Shown here: piece by piece, positions 43,960 to 56,266 of the stretch
Position numbering within the stretch: the stretch's first letter is position 1
Layout: every line of letters starts with the position of its first letter
DNA from: Candidula unifasciata
Lineage: Eukaryota; Mollusca; Gastropoda; Stylommatophora; Geomitridae
Length of the DNA: 64,000 nucleotides
Assembly (NCBI GenBank): GCA_905116865.2
Contig: CAJHNH020002668.1
Location: forward strand, 125,001 to 189,000
Reading direction: 5' to 3'
The notes under the pieces: model-generated
What the model was told of the DNA's origin: nothing
The model's database searches: none
The model's input: only the letters and a program-made list of their open reading frames with translations
Translations under genes and position numbers: made by a program

Positions 43960-45117
43960 TGCAGTTATTCACAGCCACTCAATCCGGGTTGATTCACGGG
44001 AGTCAGTCACATCCATTGATTGTTCTTAAACATGATCTTCTTTCACCCTATGTGTATTAGGCGCTGACTTCATTTGTTTACGATTCCGTTTGAAGTGTGG
44101 AACGCCCAAATAGGATATCATATTTGTGGAAATTAGAAAACAGCGGCTTTCTGCTCGATGGGACAATACGACAAACATTGTTTGCCCAAGGAAAGGGCAA
44201 TTTTCAAGCATTTGGCCCATCTGACACATTGTGCTATTGCTAAACACGTGCACGTTGTGTTATTGCTACACATATACACACTGTCACACACACAGACACA
44301 CAGAGTGGATTATTAACTTGTGACTTATATTGTGATAAAACCCCAATTCACAAGGTTAGGCATGTCACCCAAACAAGAAGAGTATGTTTGTTCCAAGAGA
44401 AAATAGTTGTCGATACTCATCATAAAATATCTAAAAGAAAAGGTACGGGTACTAACGACAAATGGTCTATATAAACTTGAAACAACGTGAAAAACATGCG
44501 CCCCAAAAAATGGGCTGATACTGTGTATCGCCAGAAAAGAAAGCACTGCAAACAAGCAAAATGTATCTATTATCTGGCAACATTGTAACGCTGGTCGGTC
44601 AGCAGGTGGCAAGTAACTTGCCAGTTTGTTTAGTTAGTGAGAGTTGCTTGGTTACCTGTGCGTCATGGAGCAAGGACTGGGCACTAAATTTTGTTTTAAA
44701 CACGAATAAGGGCTATCGAGTCAACTAATTGTCATTCATTCTGCTGGCCTCTAGTTAGAGTAGTAGAAGCAGAAGTAAGGTGAAATGTGTTGTTGCCTGA
44801 CCAATTAATAACAAACACTGAAATCTACCCTGCATGTTACAGGAGGCAATCATAGTTAATTCTAGGCCTGAGACTGATTGCTTCATTACGTTGAAAACGT
44901 GCCTGTAAAAACCAGTCACGAACGAAGGGCTTGGTCTACACAATTTTTGAGAGCTTTCATATAAATTAAGAAGAGGGGGATAAGCTTGTGGGAGAGAAAA
45001 ACAGAAGAAGATTAATGTTACATCCCTTTTCCCTCTTGCTCAATCTCTCCTTTCCCCCCTCAAACCACCCCTCCCCCACACACAAACATACAACAACCCT
45101 CCCCCACACACAAACAT

Positions 45118-45151
<34 letters not shown>

Positions 45152-46490
45152 GTCTCAAAGCTCAGAACACGAGATGTCCTGTATCGTTAGAAATGAAGAA
45201 GCTGGTGAACAGCAAATAAGTGGAAGAAACAACTAGGCGTTGGTGACACATCCTCAAGAATGATGATGTTTCTAGGACACAGTATTGATCGACCCACTCG
45301 GAGCTGTTGACCCACTTTTAGTGAATGGACGAAAGCGGATCTGGTGTTGACCGATTGGTCCTAGTGGCTGGGGACGCACATCACTCATCATCATCATGTG
45401 CCCTGCCAACTAGCGTAAGCGTTCATGCATCTCCACAGATCACGATCTTTGGTTGCCTGGAACAGCCTCTTGATTATATCTCTCCATGCTCTCATTTCAG
45501 CCCATCCAGCATCGTCTCTCTTGGTCTGCCTACCCCGTACACCTGTTTTCCACTTGATCTTCTCCAATGTTGTTACACGATATTTTGTCTCTTGTCTTGT
45601 CCACATGTCTCTCTTCTCATTAGGGGCCAGTGTGCACGTAAAGAACTATCTTGTTATCCATCTACTCTCGGTCTGCCTCTTGCTCTAGATCTTGTCATTA
45701 TTTCACCCAATTTTGTTCAGAACAGTAAAATGGCCTGTCCTGGCAGAAAGAAACAAATCTATGAATTTACCGAGGGTTCTGTTGAACCTGTGCCTCCTGC
45801 ATGAGAGTCCGGCGCTCTTAATCTTTCGATCAGCCTCTCCTCGGAAGGTTGGTCAAGAAATGAAAATGCGACTTTCCCAAATCATGTGTACGAGTTTGAA
45901 CAACTGAAACGAAAAGAAGGCTTTGTCTATCATGGGTTAAAACGGCTTTATAGCTACAACGTTAATTTTGTCGTTCATGATTGTGGTATTCTGGCGCAGT
46001 CTAGTTCTACTTCTCGTGTGGGTTGGTATTTTACACGACAGAGATAGAACATACTAAAAATAAAACCCAGCCGTTCCTGTCTACGTGTTATTTTATAAAC
46101 GTTTTGTGGTGCCCCAGTATAACTGCTATAAAGCTTCACGGTTGAACGTGTTATGTGGCTGATTGATTCTCATCCTTGAGTTGCTACTCCTCGAGAATGC
46201 AAATCTGAAGGGGTAAAACTTTGAAACAAAAAATAAATAAACTAAGCCATAGGGTGGGATTTCTTCATAGGCTACTAAGACACTCGCGGGCAGACATATG
46301 TGTTCAAGGGCAAATTCATCGTCACTTGATCACGAAAGGGGGAAATTAAATTAGAGAACGTCGTGACAACAGAAAAGTTGGTAAAAGGGGGAGGGATAGA
46401 GGTGGGACAAAATAGATGTCACAGAGTCTGGCATAAAGGTATGGTAACGCACCTGTATTAACAATTATTGGCCAGAGGAAAGAGGTTTCC
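43960..46490. other. Intron B-C: mostly unrecognised, one LINE-b 3' end
   Basis: Holds a (GA)n stretch at about 45120-45148 and a - strand LINE-b 3' end (45384-45625, starting at ATCATCATCATG). The ORFs here are short and featureless. Confidence 0.55.
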
Positions 46491-46499
46491 AGAAAAGGT

Positions 46500-46903
46500 T
46501 TTGAACAACGGATCAACATCATCGCATAAGGGTAGTAACCTATAAGTGCTCCGTTCTTCTTCTAACTCAATGAGTCCGAAGAAGCTCAGCACAGTGCACA
46601 GGCTCTGTAGCCCGGCGAGGATCCTGAAATACTTTAGGTAGATTTTTAACTCAAAATTTTGCCCGGGCAGCGCCGTTAGGTTACTCTTTTCGATTTCCAA
46701 CTGCCAAGGGGTTTTTTACGTGCTCAACAATGCACTCGGGCCTCTGATCCACTACCCAGAGACCAGGGGGAATTACTAGAAGTCAAGATCACGTCAAAAA
46801 ATCCCAGCCCTTACTGGGTACTGAACCCGGAACCTCTAGCACTCGAGGCGGACACCATGCTTTGAGTCCACGAAGCGCCACCCCCCCCCCCCCCCCCCCC
46901 CCC
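46500..46903 (-). mobile_element. SINE-D copy with C25 tract at its head
   Basis: Full-length match to the other SINE-D copies. The head GGGGC (CCCC on +) has expanded into about 25 Cs at 46879-46903. Confidence 0.85.
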
Positions 46904-47190
46904 CGATCCAGGACAAACTTTTGGGAACCCTCAAAGACTTGCTGCTGACGTGTATGGTTCATGGGAGTAGCACAACTGATAATCTGGTATGACGGTCAAC
47001 TCCACACACCATGGATTTTACCAAGAAGACCGATTTGATGCGAACAGAAGCAAAGAACAGGTGAAAATGAAAAATAAGAGTTCTGAATCTTTAACTGTAG
47101 CTTAAATGTTTTACTTTATATATTTTCTTGCCTTCCCTAGCAGGCGTTTGTTTCCAGTTTCTAGATCTTTCTTACTTACCATTATTCCAG

Positions 47191-47389
47191 AGTTACCATG
47201 AGGAAATGCTGGAGCGATCTTCTCGCCGACAGGTTCTCGAAGACTATTCAAGCCAACTTGTGATGTTTTGCCCTAAAGTTGCCGATGAGATTAAAGAAAG
47301 AATGGCGGCATTGGACGTACAGTGGGTGGATCTGGAGCAAGCAGTCAACACTAGCTTTCACTTGCGCAACCCTGAAGCTATGAAGAAAG
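47191..47389 (+). CDS. Spectrin-repeat protein gene, exon C
   Basis: The acceptor CCATTATTCCAG (ending 47190) opens phase 0, in frame with exon B. SYHEEMLERSSRRQVLED supplies helix B, and VADEIKERMAALDVQWVDLEQAV has the helix C signature I..R...L...W..L of spectrin repeats. Exons B and C together make one repeat of about normal length. The likely donor is AAAG/GTTGGG (47390), giving phase 1; the frame stays open to 47517, so a weaker donor AAT/GTAGGA at 47505 (phase 0) is an alternative. Confidence 0.85.
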
Positions 47390-47519
47390 GTTGGGCTTGT
47401 CTTCTGGCTAATGTTATGAATGTCTTAAATTGGAAAGAGATGTCAAACTGTTGTCTCAGTGCTCAGTTACTGAAGGCTCAGTTGGCTGGGTCACACTTGG
47501 GGAATGTAGGATGGTAGAT

Positions 47520-48064
47520 TCACTAAGAACATTCTTGATGATGAATTACAGATAGGTAGACGCCCAGGCTGGCCTCTAAAACATGTGTGCAAGTGGGACA
47601 TGAATGATACAGATACTGAGGTAGATTTATGGGAACAAAGGGCCGTATAGTGTGGATGGGGAAATCAGGAGGGGAATGAGAATAAAGGACAACAAAGATT
47701 GCAGTAAGGATGAGAGCTGAGCTCTGAGAAAAATCACTTCAGACACAAGTGATGATAACAATGGTCCTGAATCTCATGCTCAGATTGTGCAAGACTTGTT
47801 TTAATGCAGGCGGATCTTGCTAGTCATATTCTTCATCTAGGGTTGTGATTCCCACTGCCCTCTCAAACCTCCAGCATAAGATAACACTATGGTCAGGAAA
47901 TATAGAGAGGTGCCAACAAAATTGGCTTATTTTCCCAAGTTGATCCAGCCTCTAATTGGTACCAGAAAACAGATGTCGACACAAAGAAAACATAGGCAGT
48001 TCGGTAGGGGGGATGCTTATTTAGAACCCTTAAAAGATTTTAAGAGGAGGTCTTAAAAAGAACT
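47520..48064. other. Intron, nothing recognised
   Basis: Unique-looking sequence, no repeat match and no convincing ORF. Confidence 0.5.
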
Positions 48065-48074
48065 AAGCCCCTAA

Positions 48075-48315
48075 CTGACTGACTGACTGACTTTCTACCC
48101 CACCAGGACATCACACAAGCGATAAACACCCGATGACACAAAGTGCCACCATGTGGATGAGGATCACCGTGGAGAGGTCCTAGAAACTGCATTCAGACAA
48201 TTGGCCATATTTATGGCCTGCCTATATTGCGGCCCCTGGCAAAACCAGGGTGGGGCTTCAAATAACAAAAAATTTCGTCCTAAAAAGGACAAAACCCGTG
48301 ACTGTGTATATATTA
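48075..48315 (+). mobile_element. SINE-B in intron, 10-bp TSD
   Basis: (ACTG)n end, standard body, and the hairpin GTCCTAAAAAGGAC. AAGCCCCTAA is repeated at 48065-48074 and 48316-48325; the last ~18 bp before the right copy are extra sequence. Confidence 0.8.
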
Positions 48316-48759
48316 AAGCCCCTAAGCCTTGATTAAGGGCATAATGATAATAATATTAATAATAATCTGCTGAATAACAAATACATGCACTCAAAATTAT
48401 ATGAAATTCATAAATACATGCTTTAATAAAGAATTTATTTACATGGTTGGCGAGAGAAGGTGGGGGGGGGGGGGTCAGCTCAAGCGGCCATTGCCGCCAG
48501 GTTCCCCTGCCAGTCGTGTTCACTAAACTTGTTAACATTTGTTTTCTGTTTTAACTGGACTGCAAATATCAGCCAGTAACATTTTAAAAAACGTTGCCGC
48601 AGACGTTTACAAGGGTTATAACTCCGTGATAACAGATGAAACAGCGTGTATTTTGTAGTTGTCTCTCTTAGTTAATTAGCTTTATAAGGAAGGTATCGTT
48701 TTTTTTTTTTTTTGCAGACTAGTCATCCCTTTGTGTTTGCAATTTTTCGTTATTTGAAG

Positions 48760-48905
48760 TCCTACTCTTCCTCTTGCCAGGGGCCGCAATATAGCCCGGC
48801 CATAAATATGGTTTCTGTGACCTCTCCACGGGTGATCCTCATCCACATGGTGGCACTTTGCGTCATCGGGTGTTTATCGCTTGTGTTATGTCCTGGTGGG
48901 ATAAA
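48760..48905 (-). mobile_element. SINE-B fragment in intron
   Basis: Reverse-oriented middle part of SINE-B (GGGGCCGCAATATAG ... TTTATCGCTTGTG). Confidence 0.75.
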
Positions 48906-49395
48906 AGATGATAGATAGATTCTGCAGTGGAGCCTGGCCAAATTAGGAAATGCACAGCCCAAGAGGAAGAAACACAATAGTACATCAGTAAGGGATGTGC
49001 GGTCTAACTGAGAGGATGAAGGATTTAGTCAGAGAGATGGTGCAAATAATAGAACATTAGCCACGCAAGTGGCGCAAATGAACCAGACCATGAATATAAT
49101 CGGAGACTGTTGATGGCTTCGGACAGCTAACAGCAGATTAAATATGGTCAAGCTGAAAAAAAAAAATTTGTGTACATGGTCTTGGAACTCGGACTTTTTG
49201 CAGTGGAGAACTTTAAAAATGAAAAGATATGTTCTGATTTATATCCTCTGAAAGATCATTCACACAGAAGATTGACTGAACTTCTGTGGATGTTGAATGT
49301 GGTATTTTGTTGGTTTGCCATTTAGGCTTAGTTTTTTAAAGTCTTAGGTTTGGTCAATCCTATATGTACCAACCAGAAAGGGAAAAACTGACAGG

Positions 49396-49560
49396 GATCG
49401 GAGTTTGTAATCCTGATGGAGTTTGTAATCCTGATGCAGTTTGTAATCCTGATTCAGTTTGTAATCCTGATGCAGTTTGTAATCCTGATGCAGTTTGTAA
49501 TCCTGATGCAGTTTGTAATCCTGATGCAGTTTGTAATCCTGATGCAGTTTGTAATCCTGG
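49396..49560. repeat. 18-bp tandem repeat (9 units)
   Basis: Units GTTTGTAATCCTGATGCA with few variants. It is open in several frames by periodicity only. A diverged SINE-B follows at 49936-50126 (+), and a diverged SINE-C at 50185-50410 (+). Confidence 0.9.
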
Positions 49561-50414
49561 TGGACTGAACAAGATAATGCTGGTATGGTTGTTTGGTTAG
49601 GCTGAAATGCTGTGGAACACAGTTCAAGTTCTCCGTTCTGCTTCTGCGTCTCTAATATATCTAATGACTCTAACAAGCATTTTGTAAGAGGCAATCAATT
49701 GTGTTTTACTGAAATTCAATGTGCCAGGCCGAAAGGCTAAGTGGCCGCATTATAGCTGTAAACCACAAGACAATGCCAATAATCCTTTAAAGGGCAAATG
49801 CAGAAAAAAAAAAAGAAATCTCTTAAGCCTGACTCCTGTCCATCGACATCGTAGAAACCTGTATGGTTTTCATTACTGTACAGCAACAGACTTAGGTTAG
49901 TAATGTTTCCCTCCCTAGTAGTAGTAGTACATTTTACCCCACCAGGACATCACACAAGTGATAAACACCCGATGACACAAAGAGACACCATGTGGATGAG
50001 GATCACCGTGGAGAGGTCCCAGAAACCGCGTTCAGCCATTAGACCATATTTATGGCTGGCCTATATTGCCGCTCCTGGCAAGAGCCAGAGTGGGGCTTCA
50101 AAACAACTAAATTTGCATCTTACAAGGGGATGACTATTCCGGAGAGTGCAAGAGTTTTCTTTACATATTGTTTTCATTGTTATATGCCAGAGGTCCCTGT
50201 GTGGGTTCTGAGGCCACTTTTTTGTTCCATAAAGCACCCCTCCCCCTTCCCTCCACAAACATGTCATAAAAATCGACTAATTATGGATAGTTTTCTTCAA
50301 AGTCAGAGTGCATCTCCTGAGAGGTCAGGAACCAACACTCTGCATACAAATAAGCCAAATCTGGAAAATGGATGTGCACACAAAACTCAATTTATGGAAC
50401 AAGACTAACGTAGA

Positions 50415-50640
50415 GAAGTGGCCTATGTTTTAGAGACCAATCAGCACTTAGGGGTGAAGTGGTCAGCATCACACCAGCTGCCTTTATTTCCCAGGACTGC
50501 ACCTGGTACTAACTCAAAGCTGGGTCGAACAGGGAGCCAAGGTCATTTCTAAAAAAAAAAACTGCTGGCTCCATCAATACCCGAACCATGACCTTCCGAT
50601 TCACAGGCAAGCATCTTAGCCGTTACACCATGACAACTCC
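50415..50640 (-). mobile_element. SINE-A (head type B) just before exon D
   Basis: Body AGAGACCAATCAGCACTTAG ... GGGTCGAAC, then the tRNA-like head CATCTTAGCCGTTACACCATG on the + strand. It ends about 35 bp upstream of exon D. Confidence 0.75.
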
Positions 50641-50674
50641 CCAGACAGGAATAGGTTATGTTTATATTTACAAG

Positions 50675-50815
50675 TCCATCCTCGATGCAGATTTACAGAA
50701 GGACCTGACAACCTTGAAGCAATGGCTGACTGAAGTAGAGGCAGCACTTGTTCCACTGACTGTCAACAATGACTGGACACAAGCTGAACTGGTGGAGAAA
50801 CTACAGAAGCATCAG
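50675..50815 (+). CDS. Spectrin-repeat protein gene, exon D
   Basis: 47 codons. The acceptor is TTTATATTTACAAG (ending 50674) and the donor CAG/GTTCGT (50816), phase 0 at both ends. DLQKDLTTLKQWLTEVEAAL is a second spectrin-repeat helix A with the conserved Trp; LVEKLQKHQ begins helix B. If exon C ends in phase 1, the acceptor at 50653-50654 (GAATAG, exon from 50655) would restore phase and add a few residues. Otherwise a small exon is missing or exon C uses the later donor. Confidence 0.8.
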
Positions 50816-51351
50816 GTTCGTCATAGTAGACTTTGTGTGTACACTGTGTTATGTATATTTTGGTTTTCTCTCAGTATGTGCATTTAACTGTGATTTTTTT
50901 TTACTTTCTTTTATTATTATCTTTTTAATTTATTGTGTTGTGGTGTACTACTTCTTCTTCATCGTTTATCTGAGTGAGTAATGTAAATGCACTGTGCCTG
51001 TTTACAACATGGCTGCAAGATGTGTGCCTTTCAGATGTGTCATTTGTTATCCGGGTTAGCCTTTTCAGTTTGTTTGGGACACTGTGGGACATTTGTGGCG
51101 TCATTTATGTTGTGTCTTCATTATCCCATGATCCCTGGAGGACCCTATTGAGATCAGCTGCACGCAGATTTAGTCAACCTTCCATGGAAGGCAGGGGCAG
51201 GCCCATCATTCAAGGAGGCTTCCATAAATGTAAAGCTGAAACATCAAAACGTCGCTCTAGTCAGGTCCTACACATGAATGCTTAACCTCACTATGAGCTG
51301 CACCTATTAGGGATCCCTGGGAAGGAGTCTGCAGACCTCATTACTTGCACT

Positions 51352-51653
51352 CCCCGTATGGGTTCCGGGGCCCTATTATGAGGAAAAACAAGAATAGACT
51401 CAATGCCTACCCAAAAGCATGTCGTAAGAGTCGACTAATTTGGAGCTTTCTTCGAAGTCGGATTGCATCTGCGTGAGAGGCAAGGAACCAGCAGTCTGCA
51501 TACAAATTAGTCAGATCTGTAAAACGCATGCACACGCAACATTCAGGTTCTGGAACAGGACTGCAGTCCAGAAGTGGATGAACAACCAGAACTTTCTGCC
51601 AGAGTTTACAGCTGGTGATCGTGAAGAAGAAGAAGAAGAAAAAGAAGAAGAAG
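51352..51653 (+). mobile_element. SINE-C with intact (GAA)n tail, 12-bp TSD
   Basis: Full-length: CCCCGTATGGGTTCCGGGGC head and (GAA)n tail at 51623-51653. ATTACTTGCACT is exact at 51340-51351 and 51654-51665. The insertion hits an older RNase H scrap (GIPGKESADLIT at about 51309-51345). Confidence 0.95.
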
Positions 51654-51996
51654 ATTACTTGCACTATTTAAAAAAAAATTTACAGTGAAAATTTCCATCA
51701 ATACATTTCAGGCATTAAAAGTAAGATCTGCAGATATAGCTATTAGTTTGTGTTCTGTTATGGAGCTAATTCTAAGAATTTATTTTATAAAACGGTACAA
51801 TTGGTGAGTTTTGGGAGTACTGATGGGACAGCTGACACAGCTTAATAAAGGGGAAGGGTGGGAAGGACGTATGGTCACCCTAGCCGTTTTGGACATGAAG
51901 AGTTTCACAGTCCCACTAGAACATGGTTTCCAAGTCAGCCTAAGCACTTTGATGGCAGATCAATTTGTGTTAATTTTGCCAACTGTATGAACGTCA

Positions 51997-52215
51997 TCAT
52001 CATCATCAAGTGCTTTGCCAGCGTAAGCATTCAAACATCTCCACAGATCTTGGTATTTGGTGTTCTGGGTCACTTCCAGTGATGATATTCCTTCATGCAA
52101 CAGTCTGAAGCCATCTGCCATTATTTGTCTTGGTCTGCCTCTACATCTTCTCCCAGTGATCTTTCCAGTCGTCATGAAATTTTACAGGGCTCCTTTTCTC
52201 ATCACATGACCAAAG
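51997..52215 (-). mobile_element. LINE-b 3' end in intron D-E
   Basis: Starts ATCATCATCATCAAGTGCTT (complement of the GAT tail) and contains the CTCCACAGATC and TGATCTTTCCAGT motifs of LINE-b ends. It is 5'-truncated. Confidence 0.75.
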
Positions 52216-52906
52216 ATCTCTGGTACGAGCATCGCTTCTTAAAAAACTAAGTAGCAAACTACTGAACGAAACAATGCCTAGGAAAACCAATCAGTGAATA
52301 AATGCTAGGACTGGTTTGTGACGTCTTGTAAACAACATACAACTAACTTTAAATGTAGTGGTTTACTGTTATTCTAAGTTAGAACGACTGCATCATAAGG
52401 TAGGCTGGTATCGCTGTTTATTCCATTTGAAGTCATTTGAAATCATAGGATGGGTGCTCAAAATAAGTCACCTTCAGCAAAGAGTTTATGCTAATGATTA
52501 GGGGAGGGGGAGGTGGTTTATCTATTACCACCCCCCCCCCCTTTTTTTTCCCCCAAGATCCAAAAATATTTTGGGTGGCAGTTCAAGGTAATCTGAGCCC
52601 CAGGCGTAGTGTGAGCCCATTTGTGGTCGTTTTAATTTTTGTGAATGGTGATGAACTTCCCTGTTACATACCTCAGCATGTTGCCGTAGTTGTCCTCAGA
52701 AATGACAAACACAACCTGCCCTCAGCACCTCCAGATGTCTTTACTGCTCAGAGATTATGTCATTGGGCTTCTCAAATTGTTTTCTTATAAGTCACGAGGT
52801 GTGTAAAGAATATCTTAAGCTAACATACGCTGGAGAGTCACTTCGGTAGCACAGGGAAAGAGTGAAACAGTTACGCAACCCTAGGTTCATATTTCTTTTT
52901 TGACAG

Positions 52907-52983
52907 GTCATAATGAAAAACCTGGCTAACGAGAAATGGGTTCAAGCTCGTGCCGTAATTTCTGACACTTTACATCGCCAAAA
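52907..52983 (+). CDS. Spectrin-repeat protein gene, exon E (last visible)
   Basis: The acceptor TTTCTTTTTTGACAG (ending 52906) continues the exon D frame. KHQ from D joins VIMKNLANEKWVQARAVISD, which is spectrin-repeat helix B to C. The probable donor is AAA/GTACTT (52984, phase 2). Without splicing the frame stops at TGA 53024-53026, in mid-repeat, so I expect further exons beyond the window or hidden among the repeats after 53.1 kb. Confidence 0.7.
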
Positions 52984-53039
52984 GTACTTGCCTCGGCATT
53001 TTCAAGAAGGGCTTCCTCAAAACTGAAATCGTTTATACT

Positions 53040-53700
53040 GAAGTGCATAGAGCAGTGTTCTTCAACATTTTTACACCCGCGGACCGGCAAAACATGACTC
53101 TTTACGCTTCTAGGTCTTTTACCTGCTTTAAATACTTCAAGTAGCTTCTTTGTTCTCAAATTATTTACCTTCTATGAAGGTGGTGTCCGTGGCTTAGGCT
53201 TTGCGAGTTCGACTCGCAATTCCAACCTACCATGATGAAAACCCACTGTCGGCTGGCGTGGATTTTTATCATAGAATGTGGCGTCACGTCCTAAAATGTT
53301 TACCCCACCTTCAATAAGAAGAAACTCCACAGGGAAGCACGTACAGCAGGAGTCTACCAATCATTAGTAGAAGTGATCCCTCGTTCACACTTGTTTCAAT
53401 ATAAAGTGACTATACCTTTTCACGCTTTTGGGCGCATCGGGCATATGGGAAGAGCACCCATAATTTTAGAGACCAATAGGCACTATGTGGGTAATGTGGT
53501 CAGCATTACGCCGGCCGTCTTTACTTCTCCAGGACATACATCCTGGTACCCATTGGAGGCTGGGTGGACCTGTGATGCCCCATACCATGATTAAAATCCA
53601 CTCAGCCAGCAGTGGGTTTCGATTGCCGTACGTTGGAATTACGAGTCAAGCTTGCAGCGCCTAAGCCACGGACGCCGCTAACCTTCCATATAGAGAAAAT
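53040..53700. mobile_element. Two SINE-A copies (head type A), opposite orientation
   Basis: 53164-53300 (+) is a head plus the start of the body (GTGTCCGTGGCTTAGGCTTT, TTTTTATCATAGAATGTGGC). 53395-53690 (-) is near full-length, ending in the head GCGCCTAAGCCACGGACGCC. The rest is unrecognised. Confidence 0.75.
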
Positions 53701-53768
53701 AATACGCTAGACGCGAACGCTAAAACTGTTTACTGGGGATCTTTCCTTGACATCTTATCTAAAGCACT

Positions 53769-53988
53769 GCCCGGCTCTCTAGCGTAGTTGTCTAAACCGT
53801 ATTGCGCAGTGGCCAGGTGACGAACTTCTTGTGTTCTGGGTTCACTCCCGGGGGTAGGCAGAAAAGCCACATTTCTCCCAGATTTACGGTATTCACAATG
53901 GAATCAAGGCCGAAAGGTTGCGATATCCATAATACCGAGCTTAAGGGTTGACAACTCATGGCTTCTGGATACTAAAACAAACAAACAA
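53769..53988 (+). mobile_element. SINE-E copy
   Basis: About 90% identical by eye to the 1662-1879 copy, ending in (AAAC)n. The flanks share only ATCTAAA, so the TSD is uncertain. The B-box is mutated (GGTTCACTCCC). Confidence 0.85.
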
Positions 53989-53989
53989 T

Positions 53990-55340
53990 CTAAACCGCTA
54001 AGTCGCGCTGCGTCTTTATTAAAGGAGTGCAAAACAGTGCCTAATATTTTCTTTGTTAGATGTAACTTTGGCCTGTTCATTGTCTCTGTTAGCGGATTCT
54101 GCTTTTGTTTCCCAGCCCTTCAGATCAATACTCAGACAAAGCCGTCACGGGTGATCAAGAAAACAGACGCTGTCTGTGAATCCTAAATTTGGTCATGCTG
54201 ACCGGATTGATTTCCGGTCCGTGCTGCGGTATGCTTGACTGATTTTCAGTTAATGCTGTCGTCTGGTAAATCGGTTGCAGAAAGTCTCTTGTATCCTAGA
54301 TAGTCAGTAGTGGTATCCTTACAGTACGTTGCAAAACTAACGCCAGCATTTCTTGACTGTTCGGTTCTGCTAGTATTTTCAAGTATAGTAGTTTGCCAGT
54401 GCATGTAGTTTTAAAATCAAACCGATCATTGATCGATACCGCTGTCAGAATCAAAGCAAAAAGGGGCTGCTGCCAAATCGTCTACATCTTCAACCGATCA
54501 GGGTATTTCATAATTATGAGTCACGTTCGCAACGCCTAGGCCACAGACGCTAACACTGTCACCACGAGACCTTGAAAATTACCCAGTCCGTGCCTCATTT
54601 TTTATGTCGGCATAGCGAAGCGTCAAAGCCGTTGGTCATGCGATCTGAAAATGGAGCCTTAGATTAAGGATTCCATCGCTGCGTTCACGATTGCAGGTGA
54701 TTGGATCACTGTGAGTCGTTGCTGCAGCTATGGAGTTTCGTGCTGTGTGCTGCTTTACGCAAGCAAGCTATCGCTCCGACTGTAGCTTGCTAATTCAGCC
54801 TCACGTGATTGCGATATACCAAACCAGACAACATAGCAAGATTACACGATTGCACAGACTTTGCCAGTCGGACCCCCCCCCCCCCCCCTTTTCCAACTCC
54901 CCCACCACCCCCACTACTAAAATAGCATTAAAAATGAGGAGAGACAGAAAAAAAAAACCACAATTACTGTTTAAACTGGGAGAAAAACACGCCCATAATT
55001 CTAAGTGTCCAATGACAAATAATCACCAACAACTGATAATTATATGTCTAGATATCAATGTGATGACTGTGTTTTGCCGTTCAGCTGATGGTGGGCTAAG
55101 GATAACGAAAATCACTCTCCATATTAAGCTAGAAGTGCTATTTTGTTTTTCACGACTGTTACAGCTGAAAATCTTGATTAATACCAGTACAAAGAAACTC
55201 ACTTTTTAAATTGCTTGTTCCCGCCCCGGCCCATGTTGACATTTTTTCACGCTCCCTTAGGGGGTGCTCCCACAACCCCCTTTCCCCAGGTAGGACATCT
55301 GAAAAGTGGCAGGCAAAGGTAAGTAAAATATCCTTCTTTT
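53990..55340. other. Intergenic or intronic; no gene recognised
   Basis: Includes a degenerate SINE-A head at 54455-54560 (-) and a C17 tract at about 54871-54887. The ORF at 54730-55209 reads through that tract and has no domain I know. Confidence 0.5.
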
Positions 55341-55344
55341 TCAC

Positions 55345-55945
55345 ACTTGCAGGCGTGTTGGGTATATGGGGCTAGGCCTCTATTTGATAGACAATTTGGC
55401 ACTCGATGGGCGATATGATTATCACACTGACTGCCTTGACTTCTCGGGACTTTACCTGGTACCCACTTAAGGCAGGGTCGACCTAAGAGTCAAGGTTATT
55501 TCTGAAGAATAACTCCGGCTTCGTCAGGACCTGAATCTACGACTTTCGGATCCAAACCGGGCTTCTAGCCACTACACCACAGCTGCTACCTAAACACGGG
55601 TAGTGAAGAGTTATTGTTTTAATTCGAATTTTAACTTTTTTGTAAATTACACCACCATATTATTATGCGGCGTCTGTGGCTTGGGCGTTGCGAGTCCGAC
55701 TCGTAATTCTAACCTACCGCGATCGAAACCCACTGCTGGCTGCGTTGATTTTTATCATGGTATGGGGCGTCGCAGGTCGACCCAGCTTAAAATGGGTACC
55801 AGGATGGCTGTCCTGTGGAAGTAAAGACGGACCGCGTAATGCTGACCACATTATCCACCTAGTGCTGATTGGTCTGTAAAAATAAGGGATGCTCTTCCCA
55901 TATGCCGATGCGCTTAAGGCGTGAAAAGGGATCTTTACTTTACTT
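55345..55945. mobile_element. SINE-A with head B (-) next to SINE-A with head A (+)
   Basis: 55345-55600 (-) has the head CTAGCCACTACACCACAGC (on +). 55665-55945 (+) has GGCGTCTGTGGCTTGGGCGT. The inner body (GGTCGACC...GGGTACCAGG, GACCAAT) is shared. This pair shows best that two heads use one body. Confidence 0.85.
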
Positions 55946-56266
55946 TACTTTTACTGTCACATAATTACTGTAGGAAATCACTGTACTTCTTGCATCTAAT
56001 TTCTATGAGTGTTGATATCGTATTAGATTGCATGTTTCTGAACCTTTAGAGTAGGCTAAGTTAAATAAACTGTTGAGTGTTATCTAGTTATTGTGTATGT
56101 GGCTTTAATCTAAATATAGTCTCGTTAGATAATACCAGTTTGTATTTCGGGTGGAAGGTTTATGGCATGCCTTCGTAACGCAGTCAGAAGATAGGGCCAT
56201 ATTTATTTATTATAGAACACTTACATGAATTAATATTTCAGATATTTCCGCATTTACTGTTCTAGA

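Noticed and set aside
49344..49694. ORFs with DYKLHQ or GVCNPDA repeats
   Set aside because: They come from the 18-bp tandem repeat at 49396-49560.
54730..55209. 159-codon ORF
   Set aside because: It reads through a C17 tract and A-runs, with no domain and no splice or start features that stand out.
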